A DNA stretch of 64,000 nucleotides from CAVQSS01 sp963746605 (GTDB lineage Bacteria; Desulfobacterota; RBG-13-43-22). The stretch is taken from assembly GCA_963746605.1 (NCBI GenBank), contig CAVVCH010000033.1, positions 1 through 64,000 on the forward strand, in the 5' to 3' direction. Every line of letters starts with the position of its first letter. Position 1 is the stretch's first letter. Positions 26,445 through 35,562 of this stretch are shown one piece after another. The position numbers and the translations under genes were made by a program. A model generated the notes under the pieces. It was not told where the DNA came from, did not search any database, and was given only the letters and a program-made list of their open reading frames with translations.

Positions 26445-27029
26445 ATGCCTCGACTGAAACAGATGATTCAGGGCGCACCCGTACACGAGAGAAAGATTGA
26501 AGTTCGTTCTTACCCCGCAGGGCCGCAGCAAATCATTGTCGAGGGCTGGCTTAAAGACGATCGACGGGTCGGCGGTTTTCATTGGGACGGCCGGCCCCGC
26601 CCCCCCGGCGTCGTTCACCTGTTGGGGATTCGCTTGTTGGTCGGCGGTTGGCCCCTCACTATTCAGGAGGCGGAGGCGGAGATGAAGGAAATTCCCCACG
26701 AACTCTGCCGGACCCTTGAAGAATCATTGAACAAGATTGTCGGATTGGCCGTTGCCCCCGGCTTCACCGATCGGGTAAGGCGTCTGCTGGGCGGCCTGGA
26801 AGGCTGCTCTCACCTGACCCACCTGCTCCTGGCCATGGCCCCGGCCATCCTGCACGGCTATTGGACGCAGCTTTCCAGACAGCCTCGCGCGGTCCCCCAA
26901 TCCCTGGAGGAAGTCCAGGGTCTCTCTTACCTGGTCAACAGTTGCCGCCTCTGGAGCGAAGACGGCCCGCTGCTCCAGATGATTCGAGAGACCATCGAAA
27001 AAGCCGGCCGGGAAAATTCCCCCGAATAG
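26445..27029 (+). CDS. DUF2889 family protein
   Basis: From ATG 26445, after an AGGAG site, the protein is 194 residues and starts MPRLKQMIQGAPVHERKIEV. The pattern of an early R...W...D...GFHWDG.RPRPPG stretch, then EIPHELCRTLEESLNKIVGL and the GCSHLTHLLLAMAP block near residue 120, is that of DUF2889, for which I know no biochemical role. A longer reading from 26376 lacks a ribosome site. The family often neighbours acyl-CoA genes; here a crotonase follows after 41 bp. Confidence 0.75.
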   Translation: MPRLKQMIQGAPVHERKIEVRSYPAGPQQIIVEGWLKDDRRVGGFHWDGRPRPPGVVHLLGIRLLVGGWPLTIQEAEAEMKEIPHELCRTLEESLNKIVGLAVAPGFTDRVRRLLGGLEGCSHLTHLLLAMAPAILHGYWTQLSRQPRAVPQSLEEVQGLSYLVNSCRLWSEDGPLLQMIRETIEKAGRENSPE

Positions 27030-27070
27030 TCCGGCCAATAATTAATTCTCCCATCTCAAGGATATCCTCA

Positions 27071-27928
27071 ATGTCTTTAACCCAAACAGCGTATGAATTA
27101 CAGGAAGGGGTCGCCCTGATCCGGCTCAATCGGCCGGAACAGCTCAATGCCTTTACCCCGGTTATGCGGAATGAATTGCTGGGCTTGTTCAAAGAAGCGG
27201 ACGAAGACGATTCGGTCCGGGCAGTCGTGGTTACCGGCCGGGGAAGGGCCTTCTGTGCCGGGGCGGATCTTTCCGCCGGGGGAAGTTCCTTTGAAAAGGC
27301 CCAAACCCCCGGTCAGGCCGCTATCAGCCGGCATCGTGACGGCGGCGGACAGGTGGCCCTGGCCATCTTTAATTGCCGCAAACCGGTGATCGGGGCTATC
27401 AACGGACCGGCCGTGGGGATCGGCATCACGATGACTTTGCCCATGGACGTCCGCATCGCCGCCGAGGACGCCAAGATCGGATTTGTCTTTACCCGGCGCG
27501 GGGTGGTTCCGGAGGCCTGTTCCTCCTGGTTTCTGCCCCGGATCGTGGGAATCACCAAGGCAGCCGAACTGGTGCTCACCGGCCGGGTCTTCCGGGCCGC
27601 GGAAGAAAGCCATTCCGGACTTTTTAATTACGTGCTGCCACGCGAACAGGTGTTGCCCAAGGCCTTGTCTATCGCCCGGGAAATCGCGGATCACACCTCG
27701 GCCGTCTCGGTAACCCTCAGCAAAGCCATGCTCTGGCACGGCCTGGCCGAGAATGATCCCCAGTCGGCTCACCTGATTGACTCCCGCTGTTTCTATTGGG
27801 CCAGCCGCCAAAAAGACGTCTATGAAGGGGTGCAAAGTTTCCTGGAGAAACGGCCCCCCCAATTCCCGGGGAGTCCCACCAAAGACCTGCCCGATTTCTA
27901 TCCCTGGTGGAAGGAACCGAAAGTTTAA
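27071..27928 (+). CDS. Enoyl-CoA hydratase/isomerase (crotonase) family, 285 aa
   Basis: The start ATG 27071 gives MSLTQTAYELQEGVALIRLN. Oxyanion-hole segments are GRAFCAGADLS near residue 64 and the second glycine-rich turn INGPAVGIGITMTLPMDVRI near 112. An acidic catalytic candidate is the glutamate in RRGVVPEACSSWFLPRIVG near 145. The C-terminus is longer than in short crotonases. Likely hydrates or isomerises an enoyl-CoA in fatty or aromatic acid breakdown; substrate cannot be told. Confidence 0.88.
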   Translation: MSLTQTAYELQEGVALIRLNRPEQLNAFTPVMRNELLGLFKEADEDDSVRAVVVTGRGRAFCAGADLSAGGSSFEKAQTPGQAAISRHRDGGGQVALAIFNCRKPVIGAINGPAVGIGITMTLPMDVRIAAEDAKIGFVFTRRGVVPEACSSWFLPRIVGITKAAELVLTGRVFRAAEESHSGLFNYVLPREQVLPKALSIAREIADHTSAVSVTLSKAMLWHGLAENDPQSAHLIDSRCFYWASRQKDVYEGVQSFLEKRPPQFPGSPTKDLPDFYPWWKEPKV

Positions 27929-28012
27929 AAAAAACGAACATCGAACATCGAATTTTGGTTATTAAACAGTTTTCCGTTTATTTCGGGTTTCGAATTTCGG
28001 ATTTGATTTTTT

Positions 28013-29245
28013 GTGCGTATCCTCCACGCCCTCAGCCAGCGCCCGGAAGCCACCGGCAGCGGCATCTATGTGCAGGCTATGGTCCGGGAGGCCTTTCGGG
28101 CCGGGCACGAGAATTTCCTTCTGGCCGGTATCCCTTCCGGTGATCGGCCGCAGTTGGATTGCCTGACCGGCGATCAATGTTCTTTCGTTCATTTCGAAAC
28201 CGGTGGCCTCCCCTTTCCGGTGGTGGGCATGAGCGACGTCATGCCTTACCCCAGCAAACGTTTTTCTGATTTGAATCGGGCTGACTTGGAAGTCTATGAG
28301 ACCTGTTTCTCGGACCGGTTGGAACGGGCCGTTCAGGATTTCCACCCGGACATCATTCACAGTCACCACCTCTGGCTTCTGACTTCGCTGATAAAAAGGT
28401 CCTTTCCCAAGATCCCGCTGGTAACCACTTGCCATGGTTCCGACCTGCGTCAGTTTCAAAAATGCGGAGATCTTCAGCCGCGAGTATTATCCGGTTGCGA
28501 CCGTCTGGAAGGAATTATGGCCCTGAGCCGGGCTCAGAAGCAGGAAATCATCCGGCTCTACGAATTCTCTCCCGATCAGGTCAGCGTAGTGGGGGTGGGG
28601 TACCATCAGGAAATCTTTAGACCCGAACCGAAACCTCTTCTTCCGCCGCTCGAAATGGTTTATGCCGGGAAGCTCAGCCGGGCCAAAGGAGTCCCGTGGA
28701 TGTTGCGGGCGCTCTCGAAAGTCAGCGAACCCTCCTGGAGACTGCACCTGATCGGGGGAGGGGATGGCCCGGAAAAAGACGAGACTCTTTCCATAGCGGA
28801 AAGCCTGGGCGATCGGGTTCAAGTGCACGGTCCATTACCCCAGAAAAAGTTGGCTGAGATTTTTCGGCGTTCCCATCTTTTGATTTTACCTTCCTTTTAC
28901 GAAGGACTGGCCCTGGTCCTGCTGGAAGCCCTGGCCTGCGGCTGCCGATTGGTCTCGACCGACTTCCCCGGCATCGAGGAGGTCTTGGGGAATCTGCCCG
29001 CGACCTATTGCCGACTGGTGGAACTGCCCCGTCTGAAAAGTTTAGACACCCCTTTCCCGGAGGATGAAGCCTCATTTGAGCGTCGTCTGGCCGCGGCCAT
29101 CCGGGACCAGATAGCGGCGGTCCGGCAGGAGACTAAAATGGACCCGGCCCTACTGGCTCCCATTCTGGAAGCATACTCCTGGCCCCGGGTGTTCGAGCGG
29201 GTGGAACAGGTTTATTTTCAAGCCTTAAACCGGACCTGCCTTTAA
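28013..29245 (+). CDS. Glycosyltransferase family 4 (GT-B)
   Basis: A 410-residue protein with a GTG start (MRILHALSQRPEATGSGIYV). The N-terminal Rossmann half has the glycine-rich SGIYVQAM acceptor-side loop and HSHHLWLLTSL. The C-terminal half carries VYAGKLSRAKGVPWMLRAL near 223 and the nucleotide-sugar EX7E-like segment LPSFYEGLALVLLEALACGC near 295. It should transfer a sugar from a nucleotide donor to a glycolipid or polysaccharide. No other cell-envelope sugar genes adjoin it, so its target is open. Confidence 0.85.
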   Translation: MRILHALSQRPEATGSGIYVQAMVREAFRAGHENFLLAGIPSGDRPQLDCLTGDQCSFVHFETGGLPFPVVGMSDVMPYPSKRFSDLNRADLEVYETCFSDRLERAVQDFHPDIIHSHHLWLLTSLIKRSFPKIPLVTTCHGSDLRQFQKCGDLQPRVLSGCDRLEGIMALSRAQKQEIIRLYEFSPDQVSVVGVGYHQEIFRPEPKPLLPPLEMVYAGKLSRAKGVPWMLRALSKVSEPSWRLHLIGGGDGPEKDETLSIAESLGDRVQVHGPLPQKKLAEIFRRSHLLILPSFYEGLALVLLEALACGCRLVSTDFPGIEEVLGNLPATYCRLVELPRLKSLDTPFPEDEASFERRLAAAIRDQIAAVRQETKMDPALLAPILEAYSWPRVFERVEQVYFQALNRTCL

Positions 29246-29364
29246 ATTTGGCCACTCCATGTCCTCGGATCCTTTGTCGCCGAATCAATCCGGCCTAAAG
29301 CCCGTTTCTGTTTTCTCACCCAAGTGAATATTATTCTTGACCGTTCATTTCAGGCTTATTCTAA

Positions 29365-29381
29365 TGTGTATTAGATACACA
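29365..29381. promoter_or_regulatory. Palindromic operator upstream of the vapB-like gene
   Basis: TGTGTAT-TAG-ATACACA, a perfect 7-bp inverted repeat, sits just before the AAAGGAG ribosome site. Typical of autoregulated antitoxin operators. Confidence 0.6.
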
Positions 29382-29400
29382 TAAAAGGAGATGATTTTCG

Positions 29401-29634
29401 ATGCGAACCAATATCGTGATCGACGATGAATTGATGAAAGAAGCCTTTTCCGTCAGCCAGGCTAAAACCAAAAAGGACTTAATCCATGAGGCCTTACGGG
29501 AAATGATCCGGTTAAAAAAACAGAAGGACCTGACGGAGCTGTCAGGCCGTATTTCTTTTTATCCGGGGTTTGACCATAAGGAATTACGGATCGGGATCGA
29601 GATTTCGAAAAAATTGCCCGTGTTCGCCCTTTGA
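29401..29634 (+). CDS. VapB-like antitoxin (orphan)
   Basis: A 77-residue protein reading MRTNIVIDDELMKEAFSVSQ, followed by AKTKKDLIHEALREMIRLKK. This is the ribbon-helix-helix pattern of DUF2191/VapB antitoxins, in which the N-terminal strand binds DNA. The C-terminal part should wrap the toxin. A PIN-domain vapC would be expected right after; instead a transposase scrap follows. The tail after about residue 45 (SGRISFYPGFDHKELRIGIE) looks unusual. Probably a solitary antitoxin whose toxin was lost. Confidence 0.7.
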   Translation: MRTNIVIDDELMKEAFSVSQAKTKKDLIHEALREMIRLKKQKDLTELSGRISFYPGFDHKELRIGIEISKKLPVFAL

Positions 29635-29808
29635 AGCTATCTTGGTTTGAGGGTAGCCGATCTATTTCAGCTTCCTGACATTCACCTCAAACGATCCATC
29701 CCCTTCCTTCTTCGGCAAAAAGGAAGCGCAGCAGGGGATCCCTCCCTGGTAGCCCCGCGGAAAGGAAGGCCAGGCCCGCCCCTATTTGCCTCCAGAAGAC
29801 CCGAACCG

Positions 29809-29991
29809 ATGAAGCCCGATATCGACCTTCGACAGAACTACAACCGCAGCGCCAAACAGCTATTAGCTCAGCAGAGCCGTTACGCTCATGCCCAGATGCA
29901 AGAGGCCCTGGAGCAGGTAGAACGAATTGTCCGAAGTCCACAACAGGTGTTTGTGGACATGGGTTACCGCGGGCACGATTACTCCGGTTAA
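29809..29991 (+). pseudogene. DDE transposase scrap (IS5-like)
   Basis: A short in-frame stretch contains LRQNYNRSAKQLLAQQSRYA and QQVFVDMGYRGHDYSG, both recalling IS5-type transposases, but they are joined with the intervening sequence missing. The stop follows at once. I see no inverted repeats. It fills the place where a toxin partner of the upstream antitoxin would be. Confidence 0.5.
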
Positions 29992-30151
29992 AAAAATTGA
30001 TATCGGCATTAAAGGCTTGCAGGAAAGTCTAGAGGATTCTTCAATGGCCTGGGGAAAAATGGCTGTCGGAGAAAAAACTCAAAAAGAAAAAGGCCTTTAT
30101 TTCGATTCCATTGATACCATGCGGGCGATCCTGACAGGAAGTAAGGAAGTC

Positions 30152-30322
30152 ATGGTAACCAAGAAAACCAGTAAGAATCAGTTGGTCCTGCCCAAGGGGA
30201 TCGTTAAGGAAAAGCAACCGGGGAATGCGAACCTGGCAACTATCAGGGCTAAAATGGAAAAGCTGGGGGTGCGCCCCACCGATGTGAACGAAGCCGTTAG
30301 ATGGGCCAGAAAAAGAAAATAA
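30152..30322 (+). pseudogene. AbrB/SpoVT-type antitoxin with internal deletion
   Basis: From ATG 30152 the 56-residue product begins MVTKKTSKNQLVLPKGIV, the classic swapped-hairpin AbrB start. It then jumps to the family's C-terminal helix IRAKMEKLGVRPTDVNEAVR. The usual middle (strand with YFDV-type residues) is missing, so an internal deletion of perhaps 20 residues is inferred. An open frame continues upstream to 29927 without recognisable homology. No PIN toxin adjoins. Confidence 0.55.
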
Positions 30323-30330
30323 CCCCAGGG

Positions 30331-31305
30331 TCAGGTTATTATCCGATTTTCTCTCAGAAATCGAACGATGGCCATCGTCGTTTCCTCGGGGCGTTCCATG
30401 GGAACGAAGTGGCTGGTATTTTCCATCCCGACCAATTCGGCTGAAGGCAGTTTTCTTTTAAAACGCTCGGCGGCCGGCTTCAGGAAAGTATCCGATTCAC
30501 ATCCATAAATAACCAGAGTGGGGCAACGGACCAGCGGAACGAATCGCCAGACGTCATGGGGGCAGACGGCGAAACAGCGGGCCTCCCAAGCGGGGTCGCA
30601 TCGCCAGGCAACCTGTCCGTCACCCGTTTCCGCGGTCCCCTCTTCCACATAGGCCCTTAAAAAGGCTTTATCCCAGCGTTTCATGGACTCCTTGCGCCGG
30701 TAGGATTGAAAAATCTTTTCCCGGTCCGGCCAGACCCGCCGTCTTTTAGCCGCGCGGTAGGCTATGGGGACCAAACGGGCCGCACCCGTCTTTTTGGCCA
30801 GGTACCACCACCACATCCAGGAAAAAGGCAGGATGGTCGGATCGATCAAAATGAGCGCGCGCACCAGTTCCGGGTATCGGACGCCCAGCATCAGGCTGGC
30901 CGTTCCGCCCCGGGAGTGGCCCAGGGCCACTATCGGCCCCTCCTGCTTTCGAATGAAGGCTGCCAGATCCTCCGTGAATATGTTCCAATTCTTTAATCTC
31001 CGAGGGTCGGCCGGGACCGAGGTCTTCCCATGGCCGCGGTCGTCCATTCCCAACACCCTCAGTTTGGCGGTCAACCTTTCAGCCAGCGGAGTATAGACCC
31101 CGGCGCAGTAGCCGGTGGCGTGGGCCAGATGCAACAGCGGCCCCTTTCCCCCCCAGTCCAGATAATGAAACTCCCCGTCCTCGCCGGGGAAAAAATAGTC
31201 GGTCGGCAAGATTCGGCCTCCTCGGTGCGAATCATCGAAATGCATCATTTTATCGAAAAGGTCAAGGCCGGATTTAAACCGGAGTTGACAACAAGAGAGG
31301 TCCAT
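30331..31305 (-). CDS. Alpha/beta hydrolase
   Basis: A 324-residue alpha/beta-hydrolase fold protein. The nucleophile elbow is GHSRGGT near residue 132, oxyanion region HATGYCAG near 60, and the catalytic histidine is probably in NTSHFVPMERPEET near 300; a candidate acid is D in IYGCESDTFLKPA. It may start at 31248 (MMHFDDSHRG), since the first 19 residues are unlike the family. Substrate unknown; it is transcribed towards the antitoxin remnants. Confidence 0.85.
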   Translation of the reverse strand: MDLSCCQLRFKSGLDLFDKMMHFDDSHRGGRILPTDYFFPGEDGEFHYLDWGGKGPLLHLAHATGYCAGVYTPLAERLTAKLRVLGMDDRGHGKTSVPADPRRLKNWNIFTEDLAAFIRKQEGPIVALGHSRGGTASLMLGVRYPELVRALILIDPTILPFSWMWWWYLAKKTGAARLVPIAYRAAKRRRVWPDREKIFQSYRRKESMKRWDKAFLRAYVEEGTAETGDGQVAWRCDPAWEARCFAVCPHDVWRFVPLVRCPTLVIYGCESDTFLKPAAERFKRKLPSAELVGMENTSHFVPMERPEETTMAIVRFLRENRIIT

Positions 31306-31358
31306 AATACATTACATTCTTTAACAATCAATACCCATTGAAGCCGCTTTCTGAAAAC

Positions 31359-32717
31359 ATGGGACCACCGATGCCGGATCGAACCGCCAAAATAAAAATC
31401 AGGGAACTCATCACCCTGCTGAAGGAAATCCGAGCACTAAGGGAACCTTCCCTTGACCTGCTCAAGAAATTTCAACACCAATACGCTTTGGTAAACCGGG
31501 AAGATCGGGGTTCTTTTTTTGAAGCCCTGGTTCTGGCTTTTCATATTTCCAAAAAGCAGATCGCCCCGAACCTGGAGTCTCTGCTGGCCCATCCGGATGA
31601 CCGCTCCGATAGCTGGCATCGGCAGGTGGTCGAACTGGGCCGTAAAATCGAACCCCCTTACCGGTATATCTTCGCGCCCTTTCTGAATCTTCCCGGAGGT
31701 CTGAAATTTCTGCTGGATTTCCGGGTTGACCTGTTGGCCGCTCAGCGGCAAACCGTCGTGAATCTGGAACACCTGGACGAAGACATCGCCACTCTCTTTA
31801 ATTTATGGTTTCAACAGGGCCTCCTGGTCCTTCAGGAAATAACCCAGGATTCGCCCTACCGTCAGATTCGCTTTTTGAAAGACCACGATCTGGTCCACCC
31901 CATGGCCAACCTGGAAGAGATGGGTCGGCGCCTGGGAACCGACCGCCGCTGCTTCGCTCTTTATCACCAGGCGCTGCCGCAAGAGCCGGTGGTGTTTATT
32001 GAGGTGGCCTTAACCCGGGGGTTGGCCCGGTCTATCCACGAAATCCTGGGGGAGGAGGCGGCCACGGGCGGACGCGCCAAGGCCCCTGACTCCGCGATCT
32101 TTTATTCCATCAACAACACCCAGAATGGCCTGGCCGGACTGGGACTGGGAAAGGTCCTGATTTTCCAGGTCGTAGAGGCCCTAAAGAAAGACAATCCCGG
32201 CATCAAAACCTACGCCACCTTGAGCCCCATCCCGGGTTTCTGGGACCGTTATTTAAAACCGGCCCTCCAAGGAGAATCGGTTCATTTTATGCTTACCCCT
32301 GAACGTTTGAAAAACTTTTTCCCGGAAAAGCTTCGGCCTCTCATCCTGGACGAGGGCCGTCGGATTGCCGGGCAGGACTCAGGCGATCTTCTGGAGGTGC
32401 TCTATCAGGCATTATGCCATCCGGACTGGGTTGAACAAAAGGAATTTTCCAACCTGATCCAGAAACCCCTGACCGACATCGCCTACTTCTACCTGACCCA
32501 GGAAAAAAACAAACGAGGACGGCCGTTGAATCCCGTGGCCAATTTTCACCTCGGCAACGGCGCCACCGTGAGCCCCAACAACATCAACTTCGGGGCCAAC
32601 CGCTCCGCGAAAGGCTTGGATGAATCCTGCGGACTGATGGTGAATTACATCTACTCGCAAACCTGGCTGCACCAGATCGGGAGGACCGTGAAGGCCCTGC
32701 TGCCTTGGCGAGTCTAA
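31359..32717 (+). CDS. Malonyl-CoA decarboxylase
   Basis: A protein of about 452 residues. The N-terminal four-helix region (FFEALVLAFHISKKQIAPNL) precedes a GNAT-like catalytic domain with YATLSPIPGFWDRYL near residue 285 and the end block FHLGNGATVSPNNINFGANR, then GLDESCGLMVNYIYS, where the family's catalytic serine/histidine region lies. It releases CO2 from malonyl-CoA to give acetyl-CoA. I prefer ATG 31359 or 31371 over the in-frame TTG at 31338. The following gene encodes a crotonase. Confidence 0.92.
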   Translation: MGPPMPDRTAKIKIRELITLLKEIRALREPSLDLLKKFQHQYALVNREDRGSFFEALVLAFHISKKQIAPNLESLLAHPDDRSDSWHRQVVELGRKIEPPYRYIFAPFLNLPGGLKFLLDFRVDLLAAQRQTVVNLEHLDEDIATLFNLWFQQGLLVLQEITQDSPYRQIRFLKDHDLVHPMANLEEMGRRLGTDRRCFALYHQALPQEPVVFIEVALTRGLARSIHEILGEEAATGGRAKAPDSAIFYSINNTQNGLAGLGLGKVLIFQVVEALKKDNPGIKTYATLSPIPGFWDRYLKPALQGESVHFMLTPERLKNFFPEKLRPLILDEGRRIAGQDSGDLLEVLYQALCHPDWVEQKEFSNLIQKPLTDIAYFYLTQEKNKRGRPLNPVANFHLGNGATVSPNNINFGANRSAKGLDESCGLMVNYIYSQTWLHQIGRTVKALLPWRV

Positions 32718-32854
32718 TAGGTAAATAGAGTATAACCGGTTAATAATTAACAATTAATTATTGATTATTAACCATTTGTCCTTTCGTAAATTATTTTCAA
32801 ATCTGTTAAAGCTGAAGCCATTTACACCGTTCTACCGACCAACAGGAGTCCTCC

Positions 32855-33655
32855 ATGACCATATCCTTACCCACTCTTGAAACGCTTGCCTTTAAAGAAA
32901 TCGAACCGCAGATCGGCCTGGTGACTCTGAACCGTCCTGACCGGCTGAATGCCATCAACGATCGGATGCTCGATGACTTTGATGATCTGCTGCGAATTCT
33001 CGATCGGGATGATACCATCCGCCTGCTCCTCATCACCGGTGCCGGCCGCGGATTCTGCGCCGGTGCGGATCTGAAGGAGGTGGCCTTTCGGGCGCAAACC
33101 GAGGCCTTTGCCGATCCCGAATCCTTTCTGCGCCTGGTCCAAGAGAAGTATTCAGGACTAGTTTCGAGATTACGAGGCATCCGACAACCGGTGATCGCCG
33201 CAATCAACGGGGCCGCGGCCGGAGGCGGAATGGCCATTGCTCTGGCCGCCGACATTCGGGTCTGCACACCCGAGGCCTATTTCGTTGCTTCCTTTATCAA
33301 CATCGGGTTATCGGGCGGGGAGATGGGCAGCTCCTTTCTCCTGCCGCGGATGGTCGGAATCTCCAGGGCCGCGGACATCCTGCTTACCGGCCGGAAGGTG
33401 TTCGGCGAGGAGGCGGAAAAGATCGGACTGGTCAGCCGGGTGACCCCTGCTGAAAATCTTTTAGACGCCGCTCTCTCCTATGCCCGGATGATGACCGCCA
33501 AGACCGCGGGGGGACTCAAGCTGACCAAGCGGGCCCTCGAACAAAACCTGACGGCGGCCTCCCTGGAGGCCGCCCTGAACCTCGAGAACCGCAACCAGGC
33601 CCTCATGGTCTTTTCAGGAGAATTTCGGAAGATGATCGGGGCCTTTGTCAAGTAG
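32855..33655 (+). CDS. Enoyl-CoA hydratase/isomerase (crotonase) family, 266 aa
   Basis: A canonical-length crotonase. Seen are IGLVTLNRPDRLNAIND, the first oxyanion segment GAGRGFCAGADLKEVAF near residue 65, and INGAAAGGGMAIALAADIRV near 115. In INIGLSGGEMGSSFLLPRMV an aligned acid may be the E of GGEMG. It follows malonyl-CoA decarboxylase by 137 bp with an AGGAG site. Probably acts in acyl-CoA metabolism; exact substrate not readable. Confidence 0.9.
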   Translation: MTISLPTLETLAFKEIEPQIGLVTLNRPDRLNAINDRMLDDFDDLLRILDRDDTIRLLLITGAGRGFCAGADLKEVAFRAQTEAFADPESFLRLVQEKYSGLVSRLRGIRQPVIAAINGAAAGGGMAIALAADIRVCTPEAYFVASFINIGLSGGEMGSSFLLPRMVGISRAADILLTGRKVFGEEAEKIGLVSRVTPAENLLDAALSYARMMTAKTAGGLKLTKRALEQNLTAASLEAALNLENRNQALMVFSGEFRKMIGAFVK

Positions 33656-33662
33656 AATTCAT

Positions 33663-33691
33663 TTTACCTGGCCATGTTTTTATGTTATAAT
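33663..33691 (+). promoter_or_regulatory. Sigma70-like promoter of the DUF4214-methyltransferase gene
   Basis: TTTACC (33663-33668), 17-bp spacer, consensus TATAAT (33686-33691), about 144 bp before the ATG. Confidence 0.55.
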
Positions 33692-33834
33692 TTGGCTTAT
33701 GTTTTACTTTTAACGTTGAAACGATGGAATCGTTAATGAGAGAAATGGTCCTTTTGTCATCCGCTTCAAAGGAGTAGGCCATCTTACTTTCAAGACTTAG
33801 AAAAAAGATCAATTCCCGGTTTCCCTTCTCTAAG

Positions 33835-34914
33835 ATGTCGGACCGGAACTTCATCGAGTTGATTTACCGGGGAATATTGGGCCGGGAAGTCGATCCGGAT
33901 GGATTGGCGTCTTATACCAGGCTCCTACATGAAGGGCATAACCGGTGGGAGGTCATTCTGTACCTCATCCATTCCGGAGAATTTACCAACCGGGTGCTTT
34001 CGGATAACCTGCCCCCGGCGGATATCAAAACCCGGAAACCGGAAAACTATCGCCAGGCCGAAGATAATAGAACCAATAGGCCGGTCCTGATTTTTGAGGC
34101 CAGGCAAAACACGGACTTTGACTGGCTGGAGCAAATGATCCGGGAAGCGGGTTATTACGAGCGTCCGGGCGTATGGAGCTTCGACCTGGACATGGATAAG
34201 CAGGTCATGGCTGAAATCATGTCCTGCTTCGCTCCTCAAAAGGCCCTGGAAATCGGATGCGCCAACGGGGCCGTGTTGAAATGCTTGTTTAAGTCCGGCT
34301 TTGACGTCGAGGGGGTGGACATCAGCGCTCTGGCCAAAACCCGCGCTTTCTTGGAGATACGTAACCGGATTCACCTGGGAGATTTATTGGAATTGGCGCT
34401 GCCCGCCGATCATTATGATCTGATCTTCGGATTGGATATCTTTGAACATTTCAATCCCAATCGGCTCGAGGCCATTGTTCAAAGGATTTTTGAAAACCTA
34501 ACCTCCGGAGGGTATCTGTTTTGCAATATTCCGGCCTTCGGTCCTGACCCGGTATTCGGTAACCTGTTCCCTTTCTACCTGGAGGCCTGGGGAAAAGAGG
34601 CCTCCGAAAGTCGGCCTTTCCAGACCCTCCATGCGGATGAGTGGGGGTATCCCCTGAACGGTCATCTGATCTGGGCGGATTCCTTCTGGTGGGTCCGAAA
34701 AATGGAAGGGCCCGGTTTCATCCGGGAGGTGGAAATTGAACAGGCCCTGCATCAAAAATATGATGCCTATCTTGAAGCCAGGACTCCAGCCCGCAAAGCC
34801 TTTTATGTTTTTTCCAAAAAGGCTGATCAAGAAAAAAACCGGAGGATTATCGAAACAATCCAGAGGACTTCGTCCTTAGTCCTGGAAAACCGGGGAAATC
34901 CCCATCCCTCCTGA
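33835..34914 (+). CDS. DUF4214 plus SAM-dependent methyltransferase
   Basis: A 359-residue protein. Residues 1-50 (FIELIYRGILGREVDPDGLA) are a DUF4214-type repeat known from surface and glycosyltransferase proteins. From about residue 125 a class I methyltransferase begins with ALEIGCANGAVLKCLFKSG, then EGVDISALAKTR and the motif FGLDIFEHFNPNRLEA. The DUF4214 unit fused to a methyltransferase suggests glycan or surface-polymer modification; that is inference. In-frame codons continue upstream of the ATG, so a slightly longer N-terminus is possible. Confidence 0.8.
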   Translation: MSDRNFIELIYRGILGREVDPDGLASYTRLLHEGHNRWEVILYLIHSGEFTNRVLSDNLPPADIKTRKPENYRQAEDNRTNRPVLIFEARQNTDFDWLEQMIREAGYYERPGVWSFDLDMDKQVMAEIMSCFAPQKALEIGCANGAVLKCLFKSGFDVEGVDISALAKTRAFLEIRNRIHLGDLLELALPADHYDLIFGLDIFEHFNPNRLEAIVQRIFENLTSGGYLFCNIPAFGPDPVFGNLFPFYLEAWGKEASESRPFQTLHADEWGYPLNGHLIWADSFWWVRKMEGPGFIREVEIEQALHQKYDAYLEARTPARKAFYVFSKKADQEKNRRIIETIQRTSSLVLENRGNPHPS

Positions 34915-35044
34915 TTCGATATATTACGGACTAAAGGCCTTTTCCGCCCCGCCCTTTATCCGGTCTCTTCCCTTTCCCGTCCTCGGGGAACCCCTCCCTG
35001 TTTCCCGACAGGTGGCGAAACCCGCTTTCTCCCCCCCGAAAGCC

Positions 35045-35072
35045 TTGACACTCTTCGGTCTTTTCAGATAGA
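35045..35072 (+). promoter_or_regulatory. Sigma70-like promoter of ndk
   Basis: TTGACA (35045-35050), 16-bp spacer, GATAGA (35067-35072), 38 bp before the ATG. Confidence 0.5.
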
Positions 35073-35110
35073 CTCATCCTCAAAATGCAACCTCAGCAAA
35101 GGAGATCCAA

Positions 35111-35527
35111 ATGGAACGGACCCTATCCATCATCAAACCCGACGGGGTGGCCAAAGGGCTCATCGGGGAAGTACTGAAACGATTTGAGGCCAACGGGCTG
35201 AAGATTGCCGCCCTGAAGATGATTCACCTGACCAAAAAACAGGCCCAGGGTTTTTACGCCGTGCATCAGGAAAGGCCTTTCTTTGAAAGCCTGACCGACT
35301 TTATGTCCTCCGGACCTTGTGTGGTTCTGATCCTCGAAGGCGAAGGGGCCATTGAGAAGAACCGAAAGCTGATGGGCGCCACCGATTTCCGGAAGGCCGA
35401 CCCAGGGACCATCCGGGCCGATTTTGCCGGCAACATCGAGCAGAACATCGTCCACGGCTCCGATGCCCCGGAAACCGCCCGCTATGAGATGGAATATTTT
35501 TTTAATGCCCTGGAGATCGTTCACTAA
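35111..35527 (+). CDS. ndk: Nucleoside diphosphate kinase
   Basis: A 138-residue enzyme balancing NTP/NDP pools. It begins MERTLSIIKPDGVAKGLIGE and the phosphorylated histidine is in FAGNIEQNIVHGSDAPETAR near residue 116. Length is standard. A CAAAGGAG site precedes it. thiL follows after 35 bp on the same strand. Confidence 0.97.
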   Translation: MERTLSIIKPDGVAKGLIGEVLKRFEANGLKIAALKMIHLTKKQAQGFYAVHQERPFFESLTDFMSSGPCVVLILEGEGAIEKNRKLMGATDFRKADPGTIRADFAGNIEQNIVHGSDAPETARYEMEYFFNALEIVH

Positions 35528-35562
35528 TCGAGTCCCTCCCGGTTCTTCATCCTGACCAAAAC

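Noticed and set aside
29927..30151. Upstream extension of the AbrB-type remnant as a genuine protein
   Set aside because: The frame is open but has no family resemblance, no ribosome site, and overlaps the transposase scrap.
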